The notes beneath the pieces are model-generated. The model searched no databases. It was not told the origin of the DNA and saw only the letters and a list, made by a program, of their open reading frames with translations. Below are positions 45,338 to 54,629 of a DNA stretch of 64,000 bases, piece after piece. Position 1 is the stretch's first letter. Each line of letters opens with the position of its first letter. The stretch comes from Xanthobacteraceae bacterium (lineage in GTDB: Bacteria > Pseudomonadota > Alphaproteobacteria > Rhizobiales > Xanthobacteraceae). The DNA lies in assembly GCA_019746355.1 (NCBI GenBank), contig JAIESC010000001.1, positions 84,336-148,335 on the forward strand, given 5' to 3'. The translations under genes were made by a program, and so were the position numbers.

Positions 45338-46315
45338 TCACTCCGCCTTGATGTTGGCCTCGCGCACGACCTTCGCCCATTTCGGCAGCTCGCGCCTGAT
45401 CTGGGCGGCGAACTCCTCGGGCGAATTGCCGACCGGCTCGAAGCCGAGCCCGGCGAGCTTCTCCTTCACGTCCGGCAGCGTGACGATCTGCACGATCTCG
45501 CGATTGAGCTGGACGACGATCTCCCGGGGCGTGCCGGCCGGCACGACAAAGGCAAACCAGTTCTCGCCCTCGATATCCGGATGGCCCGCCTCGGTCATCG
45601 TCGGGACCGCGGGCAGCGCCTGCGAGCGCACCTTGCGCGTCACGGCAAGCGCGCGCAGCTTGCCCTCCTGCACCTGTGGCACCGTCGGCGCCGGCGACAC
45701 GATGCAGATCGGCGTGTGGTTTCCGATCGCGGACTGCACGGCGAGTCCCGCGCTCTGGAACGGCACGTGTACGAGATCGAGGCCGAGCTGCACGCGGAAC
45801 TGCTCGCCGACCAGATGTCCGGGCGAGCCGACGCCGCCCGTGGCGTAGCTGTACTTGCCGGGATTGGCCTTGATGAGCCCGATCAGGTCCTGGACGTTCT
45901 GCGCCGGCACCGACGGATGCACCGAGATGATCATCGGCGACGTCACCGCGACGGTGACCGGATCGAAGTCCTTGATCGCGTCGTAGGGCGTGTTGGGCAG
46001 CAGCGCGGGATTGACGACGAAGTTCGTTGGGATCAGCAGCATCGTGTGGCCGTCGGCCGGCGACTTTGCGGCGCGCGCCGTGCCGATGTTGCCGCTCGCC
46101 CCGACGATGTTCTCGACGAAGAACTGCTTACCGAGGCTGTCGGAAAGCTTCTGCGCGGTGAGCCGGCCGAACACGTCAGTCGGCCCGCCTGCAGCAAACG
46201 GAATGATCAGCCGCACGGGCTTCGCCGGATAGCTCTGCGCGACGGCTCGCGGGGCAAAGAGCGCGCCCGCAGCCGCAGCGGCCGCTTGCAGGACCTGACG
46301 GCGTGACCGTTCCAT
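45338..46315 (-). CDS. Bug-family tripartite tricarboxylate transporter receptor (minus strand)
   Basis: The 325-residue protein begins MERSRRQVLQAAAAAAGALFAPRAVAQ, a signal peptide with an RRQVL twin-arginine-like start, so Tat export is possible. The mature part is a second Bug/TctC receptor (YPAKPVRLIIPFAAGGPTDVFGRLTAQKL, ENIVGASGNIGTARAAKSPADGHTML). The sequence is clearly diverged from the neighbouring plus-strand Bug protein, so the two are not a recent duplication. The two genes end tail to tail with six bases between stops. Its ligand is unknown. It may be regulated from the 176-bp region shared with miaB. Confidence 0.92.
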   Translation of the reverse strand: MERSRRQVLQAAAAAAGALFAPRAVAQSYPAKPVRLIIPFAAGGPTDVFGRLTAQKLSDSLGKQFFVENIVGASGNIGTARAAKSPADGHTMLLIPTNFVVNPALLPNTPYDAIKDFDPVTVAVTSPMIISVHPSVPAQNVQDLIGLIKANPGKYSYATGGVGSPGHLVGEQFRVQLGLDLVHVPFQSAGLAVQSAIGNHTPICIVSPAPTVPQVQEGKLRALAVTRKVRSQALPAVPTMTEAGHPDIEGENWFAFVVPAGTPREIVVQLNREIVQIVTLPDVKEKLAGLGFEPVGNSPEEFAAQIRRELPKWAKVVREANIKAE

Positions 46316-46491
46316 GAACGCCTCCGGTTGCCGGCACGTTCACGCTACACCACTTCCGGGGCGCCGCGGCCATTCCTTTCGGATCAGAAAAACGCTAAGA
46401 CCACCCGGCGCGGCGCTTGTAAATGCGGTCCGTGCATCCGACTTAACTCTTTGATCAAGCATCAGAACTGGCTGGACCAGCCGCCGACGGC

Positions 46492-47904
46492 ATGACCGGA
46501 CCCCGCAAGCTTTTCGTCAAGTCCTACGGCTGCCAGATGAACGTCTACGATTCGCATCGTATGGCGGACACGCTGGCCGCTCAGGGCTATGTCGAGACCG
46601 TGACGCCGGACGACGCCGACCTGATCATCCTCAACACCTGCCACATCCGCGAGAAGGCCGCCGAGAAGGTCTATTCCGAGCTCGGCCGCATGCGTGTGCT
46701 CAAGGACACCGCCGCGCAGCAGGGCCGTGACGTCAAGGTTGCGGTCGCGGGCTGCGTCGCCCAGGCCGAGGGCGAGGAGATCGTGCGGCGCGCGCCGACC
46801 GTCGACCTGGTGTTCGGGCCGCAGAGCTATCACCGCCTGCCGCAGATGCTCGAACGCGCAACGCGCGGCAAGGTGGTCGACACCGAGTTTCCAGTCGAGG
46901 ACAAGTTCGATCATCTCGCGGCGCCGACCAAGGCGGCGACACGCAAGCGCGGCGTCTCGGCCTTCGTCACCGTGCAGGAAGGCTGCGACAAGTTCTGCAC
47001 CTTCTGCGTCGTGCCGTACACGCGCGGCTCGGAGCTGTCGCGGCCGGTCGAGAAGATTGTCGCCGAGGCGCAGCGGCTCGCCGATGCGGGCGTGCGCGAG
47101 ATCACGCTGATCGGCCAGAACGTCAACGGCTATCACGGCGAAGATGCCGGCGGCCGTGCCTCGACGCTCGGACGGCTGCTGCATCGGCTCGCCGAAATCC
47201 CCGGTGTTGCGCGTTTGCGCTACACCACGAGCCATCCGCGCGACATGGACGACAGCCTGATCGTGGCGCATCGCGACCTCCGCGCGCTGATGCCGCAACT
47301 GCATCTGCCGGTGCAGTCGGGCTCGGACCGCATTCTCGAGGCGATGAACCGCCGCCACACCCGCGCCGACTATCTTCGCCTGATCGAACGGCTGCGCGCG
47401 GCCCAGCCGAAGATGGCGTTCACGTCGGATTTCATCGTCGGCTTCCCCGGCGAGACCGATGCCGACTTCGTCGACACGATGCAGCTCGTCGACGACGTGG
47501 GCTTCGTCACCGCGTTTACGTTCAAATATTCGCCGCGGCCCGGCACGCCCGCGGCCGAGATGGAGCAACTGCCGGAAGCCGTAAAGGACGGACGCCTGCA
47601 GCGGCTGCAACGCGACATCGAGGCCCGGCAGGCCAAGTTCCTCGCGAGCCAGCAGGGCGTGACCTTCGACGTGCTGTTCGAGAAGACCGGGCGTCACGGC
47701 GGCCAGGTGGTCGGCCGCTCGCCTTATCTGCAGCCGGTGCAGGTCATGGGCCCGACATCTTTGATCGGTGAAATAGCGCCCGTGACCATAACCGAAATCG
47801 GCGCCAACAGCCTGTTCGGCGCACTTGTCAGTCCGCCCGCGAGCGCTCTTGCCAAAGCGCCTGGGCAGGCGGACCATCGGCCCGTCGAAGCTTTGGGAGC
47901 CTGA
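46492..47904 (+). CDS. miaB: tRNA-2-methylthio-N6-dimethylallyladenosine synthase MiaB
   Basis: The 470-residue radical-SAM enzyme adds the methylthio group at C2 of i6A37 in tRNAs. Three Cys of the auxiliary [4Fe-4S] cluster are visible in [21 protein letters not shown] and [10 protein letters not shown]. The radical-SAM CxxxCxxC is [17 protein letters not shown] near residue 165. The C-terminal TRAM region includes [11 protein letters not shown]. It is followed by phoH with a one-base overlap (TGATG). In related genomes fur is close upstream; here a six-kilobase accessory segment intervenes. Confidence 0.97.
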   Translation: MTGPRKLFVKSYGCQMNVYDSHRMADTLAAQGYVETVTPDDADLIILNTCHIREKAAEKVYSELGRMRVLKDTAAQQGRDVKVAVAGCVAQAEGEEIVRRAPTVDLVFGPQSYHRLPQMLERATRGKVVDTEFPVEDKFDHLAAPTKAATRKRGVSAFVTVQEGCDKFCTFCVVPYTRGSELSRPVEKIVAEAQRLADAGVREITLIGQNVNGYHGEDAGGRASTLGRLLHRLAEIPGVARLRYTTSHPRDMDDSLIVAHRDLRALMPQLHLPVQSGSDRILEAMNRRHTRADYLRLIERLRAAQPKMAFTSDFIVGFPGETDADFVDTMQLVDDVGFVTAFTFKYSPRPGTPAAEMEQLPEAVKDGRLQRLQRDIEARQAKFLASQQGVTFDVLFEKTGRHGGQVVGRSPYLQPVQVMGPTSLIGEIAPVTITEIGANSLFGALVSPPASALAKAPGQADHRPVEALGA

Positions 47905-48944
47905 TGCCGTTGCGATCGCTTGGACCCGGCCAGGGACTGGTGCCGTCTTCGGACGGCGCGCCCACCCAAGTCGTGCTCGCCTTCGACGACAATCGCCACG
48001 CCTCCGTGTTGTTCGGCCAGTATGGCCAGAACCTTGCGCTGATCGAGCGCCGCCTCGGCGTCGTCGCCGAGCAGCGCGGCAATCACATCACGCTCGAAGG
48101 CTCGCGCGACGCGGTCGAGCAGGCGCGGCGCGTGCTCGAAGGGCTCTATGAGCAGGTGAAGCGTGGGCAGGACCTGCAGTCCGGCGAGGTCGAGGCGGCG
48201 ATCAGGCTCGCCATCGCGCAAGGCTCGCTGTTCGACTTCGATGAGGCGGCCGCGCGGCCCGGCTTCGAGGAGATCAACTTGCGCAAGCGGCCGGTGCGGG
48301 CGCGCACCGCGGCACAGGACGCCTATGTCCGCGCGCTCCGCAAGAACGCGCTGGTGTTCGGCATCGGACCGGCCGGCACCGGCAAGACCTGGCTCGCGGT
48401 CGCCTATGCCGTCGCGCTGTTCGAGCGCAAGGAGGTGGACCGCATCATTCTGTCCCGGCCCGCGGTCGAGGCCGGCGAGCGGCTCGGCTTCCTGCCCGGC
48501 GACCTGCGCGAGAAGATCGACCCGTATCTGCGGCCGATGTACGACGCGCTGTTCGACCTGATGGATTCGCGCATCGTCGAGCGCGCGATGCAGACCAACG
48601 AGATCGAGATCGCGCCGCTGGCGTTCATGCGCGGCCGCACGCTGTCGAACGCGGCCATCATCCTCGACGAGGCGCAGAACACCACGACGATGCAGATGAA
48701 GATGGCGCTGACCCGCATCGGCGAGAACAGCCGCATGATCGTCACCGGCGATCCGAGTCAGGTCGATCTGCCGCCCGGCCAGACCTCGGGCCTGCACGAG
48801 GCGACGCAGCTTCTGAGGAATGTCGAAGGCATCGGCATCGCAACGTTCGGGGCCGAGGACGTCATCCGCCACGAGCTGGTGGCGAAGATCGTCGCCGCCT
48901 ACGACAAGGCCGACGCGGCGCGCCGGCGCGGGGTCAAGGATTGA
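47904..48944 (+). CDS. phoH: PhoH-family ATPase
   Basis: The 346-residue protein has an N-terminal KH-like region (LIERRLGVVAEQRGNHITLEGSRDAVEQARRVLEGLYE) and a C-terminal P-loop domain with Walker A GPAGTGKTW near residue 155 and AIILDEAQNTT as Walker B near 250. PhoH/YbeZ works with the RNase YbeY in rRNA processing and quality control. The gene is coupled to miaB by TGATG and to ybeY by a four-base overlap. Confidence 0.93.
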   Translation: MPLRSLGPGQGLVPSSDGAPTQVVLAFDDNRHASVLFGQYGQNLALIERRLGVVAEQRGNHITLEGSRDAVEQARRVLEGLYEQVKRGQDLQSGEVEAAIRLAIAQGSLFDFDEAAARPGFEEINLRKRPVRARTAAQDAYVRALRKNALVFGIGPAGTGKTWLAVAYAVALFERKEVDRIILSRPAVEAGERLGFLPGDLREKIDPYLRPMYDALFDLMDSRIVERAMQTNEIEIAPLAFMRGRTLSNAAIILDEAQNTTTMQMKMALTRIGENSRMIVTGDPSQVDLPPGQTSGLHEATQLLRNVEGIGIATFGAEDVIRHELVAKIVAAYDKADAARRRGVKD

Positions 48945-49507
48945 GCCGCAAACCCCTCGTGCGCGCGTCACGGAACCGGGCGGAACCCATCAAGCTTGAG
49001 ATCGTCGTCCGTTCCAAGCTGTGGCAGCGGCAGCGCACAGCCCAATCGATTGTCCGCAAAGCGATTTTTGCCGCCGCGAAAGCCGCCTCTACGGCCCCCG
49101 CCGAGCTTGCTATCGTGCTCAGCCATGATTCGGCGATCAAAGCGCTCAATCGCGACTGGCGGGGCAAGAACACGGCAACCAATGTGCTGTCGTTCCCGGC
49201 GGCGCGTGCCACGCCATCGCCAAACGGCGGAAAACCCGGCAAAAAGGCGCCCGGCAAATCCCGCCCTCCGACCCCATATATCGGTGACATCGTCATTGCC
49301 TACCAGACGACCGCCCGCGAGGCGGAGGCCGAGGGCAAGCCGTTCGGCCACCACTTGGCCCACCTCGCCGTCCACGGGTTTTTGCACCTGCTCGGCTATG
49401 ACCACGAGAACGACCGCGACGCCGAAACGATGGAACGCCTGGAGCGCCGGATTCTCAAACATCTCGCGGTGCCCGACCCTTACGCGCCGCGCCCCGCCGC
49501 AAACTGA
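48941..49507 (+). CDS. ybeY: rRNA maturation endoribonuclease YbeY
   Basis: The 188-residue protein has the zinc-binding signature HHLAHLAVHGFLHLLGYDHENDRDAETME near residue 127 and the upstream TNVLSFP and GDIVIAY elements of the family. YbeY trims 16S rRNA and takes part in ribosome quality control. Between TNVLSFP and GDIVIAY is a Lys/Gly/Pro-rich insert that makes it longer than E. coli YbeY (155). Translation appears to start at TTG 48941, which overlaps the phoH stop (TTGA), with AAGGA just upstream. Confidence 0.92.
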   Translation: MSRKPLVRASRNRAEPIKLEIVVRSKLWQRQRTAQSIVRKAIFAAAKAASTAPAELAIVLSHDSAIKALNRDWRGKNTATNVLSFPAARATPSPNGGKPGKKAPGKSRPPTPYIGDIVIAYQTTAREAEAEGKPFGHHLAHLAVHGFLHLLGYDHENDRDAETMERLERRILKHLAVPDPYAPRPAAN

Positions 49508-49512
49508 AAAGT

Positions 49513-49548
49513 GCCAAGAATCGTCCCAAGAATCGTCCCAAGAATCAT
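49513..49548. repeat. Three tandem copies of a 12-bp unit ahead of corC
   Basis: Units GCCAAGAATCGT, CCCAAGAATCGT and CCCAAGAATCAT lie head to tail in the 44-bp gap between ybeY and the CorC-like gene. They end three bases before the ATG at 49552. Confidence 0.85.
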
Positions 49549-49551
49549 CCC

Positions 49552-50724
49552 ATGCCCCAATCCGACGCGCCGGGCCGGCCGGCTGAGCCGGCCGCCGCCC
49601 CGAACGAACCGCGCAACCTCCCAGTGCCGGTCGCCCGCCCGATGGCCGGTGAGAGCGAAGGCTTTTTTTCGCGCATAGCCCGTGCGTTCCTGGGCTGGAG
49701 AAACGGCCCGACCCGCGCCGACATCGAGGTCGTGCTTGAAGCCGCTGGCCCCGGCGAAGCCGGCGTCTCGCCGGAAGAGCGGACCATGATCCGCAACATC
49801 CTGGCGCTGCGCGGGCGCCGGATCGAGGACGTCATGGTGCCGCGCGGCGACATCATCGCCGTCCAGCAGGACATCACGCTCGGCGAGCTGATGAAGGTGT
49901 TCGAGAAGGCCAACCACTCGCGGCTCGTCGCCTACAACGACACGCTCGACGATCCGTTGGGCATGGTCCACATCCGCGACCTGATCGCGTTCATGACGTC
50001 GCAGGCGGCGATCGATCCGACCAAGCCCACCCGGCGCAAGAAGCCGCGCGCCACGGGGCTCGATCTCAACGCCGTCGATCTGGCGATACCGCTGTCGTCG
50101 ACCAGGATCATGCGCGAGATGCTGTTCGTGCCGCCGTCGATGCCGGCGCTCGACCTTCTGGAGAAGATGCAGGCGACGCGCATTCATCTCGCGCTGGTGG
50201 TCGATGAATATGGCGGCACCGACGGCCTGGTTTCGATGGAGGACATCGTCGAGCAGATCGTCGGCGACATCGCCGACGAGCACGACGAGGACGAGCTGCC
50301 CGCGGTGGTGCGCGAGGCCGACGGATCGTACGTGGCCGATGCGCGCGCCACGCTCGAGGACGTGACCAAGGCCGTCGGCGTGGCGTTCGACGTTGGCGAC
50401 GCGGCGGAGGAGGTCGACACCATCGGCGGCTACCTGATGTCGCAGGTCGGGCGGCTGCCGCTGCGCGGCGAACTCGTGCCGGGCCCCGAGGGTTTCGAGA
50501 TCGAGGTGCTGGACTCCGACCCGCGCCGGATCAAGAAGGTTCGCATCCACAACCGGAAGAACCTGCGGATCGAGCGCGACCGCGACGGCCGCCGCCGCTA
50601 CAGCACCACCGACACGACCGCGAGCCCGGCGCTGACGCCCGCGCCGTCGCCCGAACCTTCATCCGACGACACGGCGAAAGCACCGCAACAGCCCGCCGAC
50701 ACCAGCACGCCGTCCAAATCGTGA
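49552..50724 (+). CDS. CorC/HlyC-type CBS-domain protein
   Basis: The 390-residue protein has a Pro/Ala-rich N-terminus and a tandem CBS region (IEDVMVPRGDIIAVQQDITLGELMKVFEKANHSRLVAYNDTLDDPLGMVHIRDLI near 90-145, and a second from about 185 with LVVDEYGGTDGLVSMEDIVEQIVGDIADEHDEDE). A transporter-associated C-terminal domain (TIGGYLMSQVGRLPLRGE) follows. A disordered Thr/Pro/Ser tail ends it. The family was first linked to Mg/Co efflux and hemolysis, and the role remains uncertain. The start lacks a classical ribosome binding site. It overlaps lnt by GTGA. Confidence 0.88.
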   Translation: MPQSDAPGRPAEPAAAPNEPRNLPVPVARPMAGESEGFFSRIARAFLGWRNGPTRADIEVVLEAAGPGEAGVSPEERTMIRNILALRGRRIEDVMVPRGDIIAVQQDITLGELMKVFEKANHSRLVAYNDTLDDPLGMVHIRDLIAFMTSQAAIDPTKPTRRKKPRATGLDLNAVDLAIPLSSTRIMREMLFVPPSMPALDLLEKMQATRIHLALVVDEYGGTDGLVSMEDIVEQIVGDIADEHDEDELPAVVREADGSYVADARATLEDVTKAVGVAFDVGDAAEEVDTIGGYLMSQVGRLPLRGELVPGPEGFEIEVLDSDPRRIKKVRIHNRKNLRIERDRDGRRRYSTTDTTASPALTPAPSPEPSSDDTAKAPQQPADTSTPSKS

Positions 50725-52349
50725 CCGCCGTCGAAACCAGCACATCATCCGGCTCGGCGATCACGCGCCTCGCGCACTGGATCGTGCTGAGCTGGGGATG
50801 GCGGCGCGCGCTGGTCGCGATCACCGCGGGCGCCTGCTCGGCGCTGGCGATGCCGCCGCTCGATGCCTGGCCGGTGCTGTTCCTGACCTTGCCGGTGCTG
50901 GTGTGGCTCACCGACGGCGCCGCCGGCGGACGGCTCGGCGGAATCCCGGGCGCGGCCGTCGCCGGATGGTGGTTCGGCTTCGGCTATCACCTGGTGGGAC
51001 TCTACTGGATCGGGCACGCGTTCCTGGTCGATGTCAAAGCCTTCGGCTGGCTGTTGCCGTTCGCGGTCACGGGGCTGCCTGCGTTCATGGCCTGCTACGC
51101 GGCGCTGGGGCTGGCGCTGGCGCGCATGCTCTGGACGCGCGGCCCGGGGCGGCTCATTGCGCTTGCGGTCGCGCTCACCGTGACCGAATGGCTGCGCGGC
51201 TTCCTGTTCACCGGCTTTCCCTGGAACAGCTACGGCTACGCGATGACCGGCTCGCTTGCGCTTTCGCAAGGCGCGGCGCTGATCGGCATCTGGGGCCTGA
51301 CCTTCGTCACGGTCGCGGTGTTCGCAAGCCCCGCGGTGCTGTTCGACGAGCGCAGCGACACGCGGCGGCCGTGGCTGCCGCTTGCGCTCGGCCTGATCCT
51401 GCTCGCCGCGCTTGCCGCCTACGGCACGTGGCGGATCCATCGCACGCCGACGGCCTTCGTCGACAACGTGCGGCTGCGCATCATGCAACCCAATCTGCCG
51501 CAGGACGAGAAGTTCAACTACGCGGCCAAGCAGCGGGTGATGAGCCATTATCTCGAACTGTCGGACCGCGCCACCGGCCCGCGGACCTCGGGCGTGCGCG
51601 ACGCGACGCACCTGATCTGGCCGGAGTCGGCTTTTCCCTTCCTGCTGACGCGCGAGCCGGACGCGATGGCGCAGATCGCGTCGCTCCTGCCGCAGGGCAC
51701 GGTGCTGATCACCGGCGCAGTTCGCGCGCCGGAGGTGCCGCCGGGCGGCAAGATCGAGCGCGCGTACAACTCGATCTACGTCATCGATCATGACGGCACG
51801 ATCCTGTCGGTCTACGACAAGATGCATCTTGTGCCGTTCGGCGAGTTTCTGCCGTTCCAGAATTTTCTCGAAAGCCTCGGCCTGATGCAGCTCACCAAGC
51901 TGCCCGGCGGATTCATTCCGGGTGATCGCCGCCGCGCGATGGATGTGCCGCGTGCACCGCGCATGCAGCCGTTCATTTGCTACGAGATCATCTTTCCGGG
52001 CGAAGCCCAGCCAGGCAGCGAGCGTCCCGGCTGGATGCTCAACCTCACCAACGACGGCTGGTTTGGTTTGAGCAGTGGCCCTTACCAGCATCTGCGCCAG
52101 GCGCGCGTGCGCACCATCGAGCAAGGACTTCCGCTGGTGCGCGCGGCGAACACCGGCGTGTCGGCGGTGATCGATCCGGTCGGCCGCATCGTGCGCTCGC
52201 TGCCGCTCGGCAGCGAAGGCGTGCTCGACGCGCAACTGCCGCGGCGAATCGATCCGCCGCTTTACGCGCGCACGGGCGACGCCGGGATTTTCCTGACAAT
52301 TGCAATTGCTGCGATAGTTCTCATCCGCCGGCGCACGCGCCGCGCTTGA
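50721..52349 (+). CDS. lnt: Apolipoprotein N-acyltransferase
   Basis: The 542-residue inner-membrane enzyme adds the third acyl chain to lipoproteins. The first half has several membrane helices (LVAITAGACSALAMPPLDAWPVLFLTLPVLVWLTDG onward). The periplasmic nitrilase-like domain holds the catalytic Glu in LIWPESAFPFLL, Lys in YDKMHLVPFGEFLP and Cys in QPFICYEIIFPG near residue 419. Length is typical (500-545). Translation starts at GTG 50721, overlapping the corC stop codon by four bases. Confidence 0.95.
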   Translation: MTAVETSTSSGSAITRLAHWIVLSWGWRRALVAITAGACSALAMPPLDAWPVLFLTLPVLVWLTDGAAGGRLGGIPGAAVAGWWFGFGYHLVGLYWIGHAFLVDVKAFGWLLPFAVTGLPAFMACYAALGLALARMLWTRGPGRLIALAVALTVTEWLRGFLFTGFPWNSYGYAMTGSLALSQGAALIGIWGLTFVTVAVFASPAVLFDERSDTRRPWLPLALGLILLAALAAYGTWRIHRTPTAFVDNVRLRIMQPNLPQDEKFNYAAKQRVMSHYLELSDRATGPRTSGVRDATHLIWPESAFPFLLTREPDAMAQIASLLPQGTVLITGAVRAPEVPPGGKIERAYNSIYVIDHDGTILSVYDKMHLVPFGEFLPFQNFLESLGLMQLTKLPGGFIPGDRRRAMDVPRAPRMQPFICYEIIFPGEAQPGSERPGWMLNLTNDGWFGLSSGPYQHLRQARVRTIEQGLPLVRAANTGVSAVIDPVGRIVRSLPLGSEGVLDAQLPRRIDPPLYARTGDAGIFLTIAIAAIVLIRRRTRRA

Positions 52350-52637
52350 TGGCGTATTGCCGCATCAGCGGCCGCATATGCAACGAGCACATGTGGCTGC
52401 GGTGATGACCCATATAAAACGGCGAAGGTATGGGGTTCCTGCAGTGGCCAACAGAACCCGCACAAATCCGAGAAAAATCGCGGTTTCCCAAAACAATCAA
52501 TTTCGCGAACAAGTTTCAGACATCATTGGCCGCTGGGTTGAGTCCTGACAGCCGAAGGCTATTTCACCGATTGCACAGGGGTTTAATCTGTGAGCAGTAC
52601 ACGGGTTTCGTCTAAGGAACCGGAGCGAAGAACACCC

Positions 52638-53051
52638 ATGATGGCCAAGAAGGCGCCCAATCCTACGGACAAGCACGTGGGCGCAAGAGTGCGTATGCGC
52701 CGGATGATGTTGGGAATGAGCCAGGAAAAGCTGGGCGACGCGCTCGGCCTCACATTCCAGCAAGTGCAGAAATATGAAAAGGGTGCGAACCGGATCGGCG
52801 CAAGCCGCCTTCAGCAGATCGCTCACATCCTGCAAGTGCCGGTGTCGTTCTTCTTCGAAGGCGCTCCTCATGCCCCCGGCCAGTCGCATGAGGGTTTCGG
52901 CGAGGCGCCGTCGCCCGCCTACGTCTCCGACTTTTTGGCAACCTCGGACGGACTTGCGCTGACCAAGGCCTTCATGGGCATCAAGGACGCGAAGCTCCGC
53001 CGCCGCATCGTCGATCTGGTCGAGCAGATCGCCGCCGTCGACAAGCACTGA
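52638..53051 (+). CDS. Helix-turn-helix XRE-family regulator upstream of metK
   Basis: The 137-residue protein has a single HTH domain ([62 protein letters not shown], about residues 10-75). A C-terminal helical segment ([31 protein letters not shown]) follows. This matches the short XRE regulators found in front of metK in Rhizobiales, where they are thought to sit in cell-cycle or stress networks. Two adjacent ATGs (52638, 52641) follow a distant GGAG; an upstream GTG at 52590 is also in frame. The 288 bp ahead of it hold no gene. Confidence 0.85.
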   Translation: MMAKKAPNPTDKHVGARVRMRRMMLGMSQEKLGDALGLTFQQVQKYEKGANRIGASRLQQIAHILQVPVSFFFEGAPHAPGQSHEGFGEAPSPAYVSDFLATSDGLALTKAFMGIKDAKLRRRIVDLVEQIAAVDKH

Positions 53052-53111
53052 TCGCCGCCGTTGGGCGCCCGTGGGGCACGACCGGAACGTTTGCCCACGA
53101 CGTCCCACATC

Positions 53112-53139
53112 TTGACCGGGTTGTCATACGCTGCATAAA
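53112..53139 (+). promoter_or_regulatory. Candidate sigma-70 promoter of metK
   Basis: TTGACC (53112-53117) and CATAAA (53134-53139) are separated by 16 bp, a good -35/-10 pair for a housekeeping sigma factor. The transcript would carry a leader of about 48 nt that includes a 7-bp hairpin (CGGCGGG 53156-53162 with CCTGCCG 53169-53175) just before the AGGAGA ribosome binding site. Confidence 0.45.
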
Positions 53140-53194
53140 GGGGCCAGCCTTTGCACGGCGGGCCCATGCCTGCCGCCATTTCAGGAGACTGTAC

Positions 53195-54463
53195 GTGTCC
53201 CGCTCCAACTTCCTGTTCACCAGCGAATCCGTATCCGAAGGTCATCCGGACAAGGTCTCCGACCAGATCTCCGATGCCATCCTCGACGCCTTCATCGAGA
53301 AGGATGTGAAGCTCGGCATCGCCGATGACAGCCAGATCAACACCCGGCTCGGCTGCGAAACGCTCTGCACCACCAACAAGATCGTGGTGGCCGGCGAAGG
53401 CCGCGGTCAGCTGTTCAAGACCATCAACGGCGTGTCGGTCGTCGACCGCGAGTTGATCACCGAGATCGCCCGTGGCGTGGTCAAGGACATCGGTTACGAC
53501 CAGAACGGCTTTTCCTACCACGGCGCCGACGTCGAGGTGCTGCTGCACGGCCAGTCGCCCGACATCGCCATGGGCGTCAACGCCAAGAAGAAGAACGGCA
53601 AGGAAGAGGAAGGCGCCGGCGACCAGGGCATGATGTTCGGCTACGCCTGCACCGAGAGCGAGGTCTACGAGAAGGGCTCCTACATGCCGGCCCCGATCTA
53701 CTTCGCCCACAAGATCCTGAAGGTGCTGTCCGACAAGCGCCGCAGCAACCAGCTTCACGACCTGCAGCCCGACGCCAAGAGCCAGGTCACCGTGCAGTAC
53801 GTCAACAACAAGCCGATCGGCTGCACCAAGGTCGTGGTCTCGACCCAGCACAACGAGAAGAGCCGCAACGGCAAGAGGTATACGCCGGGCATGGTCCGCG
53901 ACCTGATCGAAGACGCGGTCGAGTCGGCGCTGCCGAAGGGCTGGATGCCGAAGAAATCGTCGGACTTCCTGGTCAACCCGACCGGCAACTTCGTGGTCGG
54001 CGGACCGGACGGCGACTGCGGCCTCACCGGCCGCAAGATCATCGTCGACACCTATGGCGGCTATGCGCCGCACGGCGGCGGCGCGTTCTCCGGCAAGGAC
54101 CCGACCAAGGTCGACCGTTCAGCCGCCTATGCGGCGCGCTATCTCGCCAAGAATGTGGTGGCCGCGGGCCTCGCCAGCCAGTGCACGATCCAGATCGCCT
54201 ACGCGATCGGCGTCGCCGATCCGATGTCGGTGCTGGTCGACACCCACGGCACGAGCAACATCGACGAGCGCAAGCTTGCCAAGGTGCTGCCGGAAATCTT
54301 CCGGCTGACGCCGACCAACATCCGCCGCTCGCTGAAGCTCAACCGGCCGATCTACCGCCGCACCGCGGCCTACGGCCACTTCGGCCGTGCGCCCGAGAAG
54401 GACGGCGGCTTCTCCTGGGAGCAGACCAACCTGGTCAGCCAGCTCAAGAGCGCGTTCAAGTAA
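53195..54463 (+). CDS. metK: S-adenosylmethionine synthetase
   Basis: The 422-residue enzyme makes S-adenosylmethionine from methionine and ATP. It shows [21 protein letters not shown] at the N-terminus, [15 protein letters not shown] (family signature 1) near 145, and [23 protein letters not shown] (signature 2, P-loop-like) near 290. Translation begins at GTG 53195, six bases after AGGAGACTG. It is longer than the E. coli enzyme (384), with an extra [12 protein letters not shown] loop common in Alphaproteobacteria. A hairpin repeat that could end transcription follows at 54490. Confidence 0.97.
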   Translation: MSRSNFLFTSESVSEGHPDKVSDQISDAILDAFIEKDVKLGIADDSQINTRLGCETLCTTNKIVVAGEGRGQLFKTINGVSVVDRELITEIARGVVKDIGYDQNGFSYHGADVEVLLHGQSPDIAMGVNAKKKNGKEEEGAGDQGMMFGYACTESEVYEKGSYMPAPIYFAHKILKVLSDKRRSNQLHDLQPDAKSQVTVQYVNNKPIGCTKVVVSTQHNEKSRNGKRYTPGMVRDLIEDAVESALPKGWMPKKSSDFLVNPTGNFVVGGPDGDCGLTGRKIIVDTYGGYAPHGGGAFSGKDPTKVDRSAAYAARYLAKNVVAAGLASQCTIQIAYAIGVADPMSVLVDTHGTSNIDERKLAKVLPEIFRLTPTNIRRSLKLNRPIYRRTAAYGHFGRAPEKDGGFSWEQTNLVSQLKSAFK

Positions 54464-54489
54464 GCTCCATAGATTGAGAATGTAACGTC

Positions 54490-54519
54490 ATGGCCGGGCT
54501 TGTCCCGGCCATTTCGTTT
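54490..54519 (+). terminator. Palindromic hairpin after metK
   Basis: ATGGCCGGG (54490-54498) pairs with CCCGGCCAT (54504-54512) over a 5-nt loop and is followed by TTCGTTT. It has the form of the dispersed rhizobial repeats and probably serves as a terminator. Confidence 0.6.
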
Positions 54520-54556
54520 GCAAAGACACGCCTGTTCGCACCATTCACGACTTGTC

Positions 54557-54625
54557 ATGCCCGGCGAAAGCGGGGCATCCAGTACTGATCAATAAGCTGG
54601 ATCGCCCGCCTTCGCGGGCGATGAC
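54557..54625. repeat. Two palindromic repeats upstream of and into trmB start region
   Basis: The first element (54557-54578) has ATGCCC and GGGCAT arms with one mismatch in the stem. The second (54596-54625) is identical over 30 nt to 18723-18752, with arms ATCGCCCGC and GCGGGCGAT. The second ends five bases before the trmB start codon, so it may fold over the start region of the mRNA. Confidence 0.75.
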
Positions 54626-54629
54626 ACCG

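Noticed and set aside
53052..53194. SAM-II or SAM/SAH riboswitch upstream of metK
   Set aside because: Hairpins exist but the conserved core sequences of these classes could not be matched by eye.
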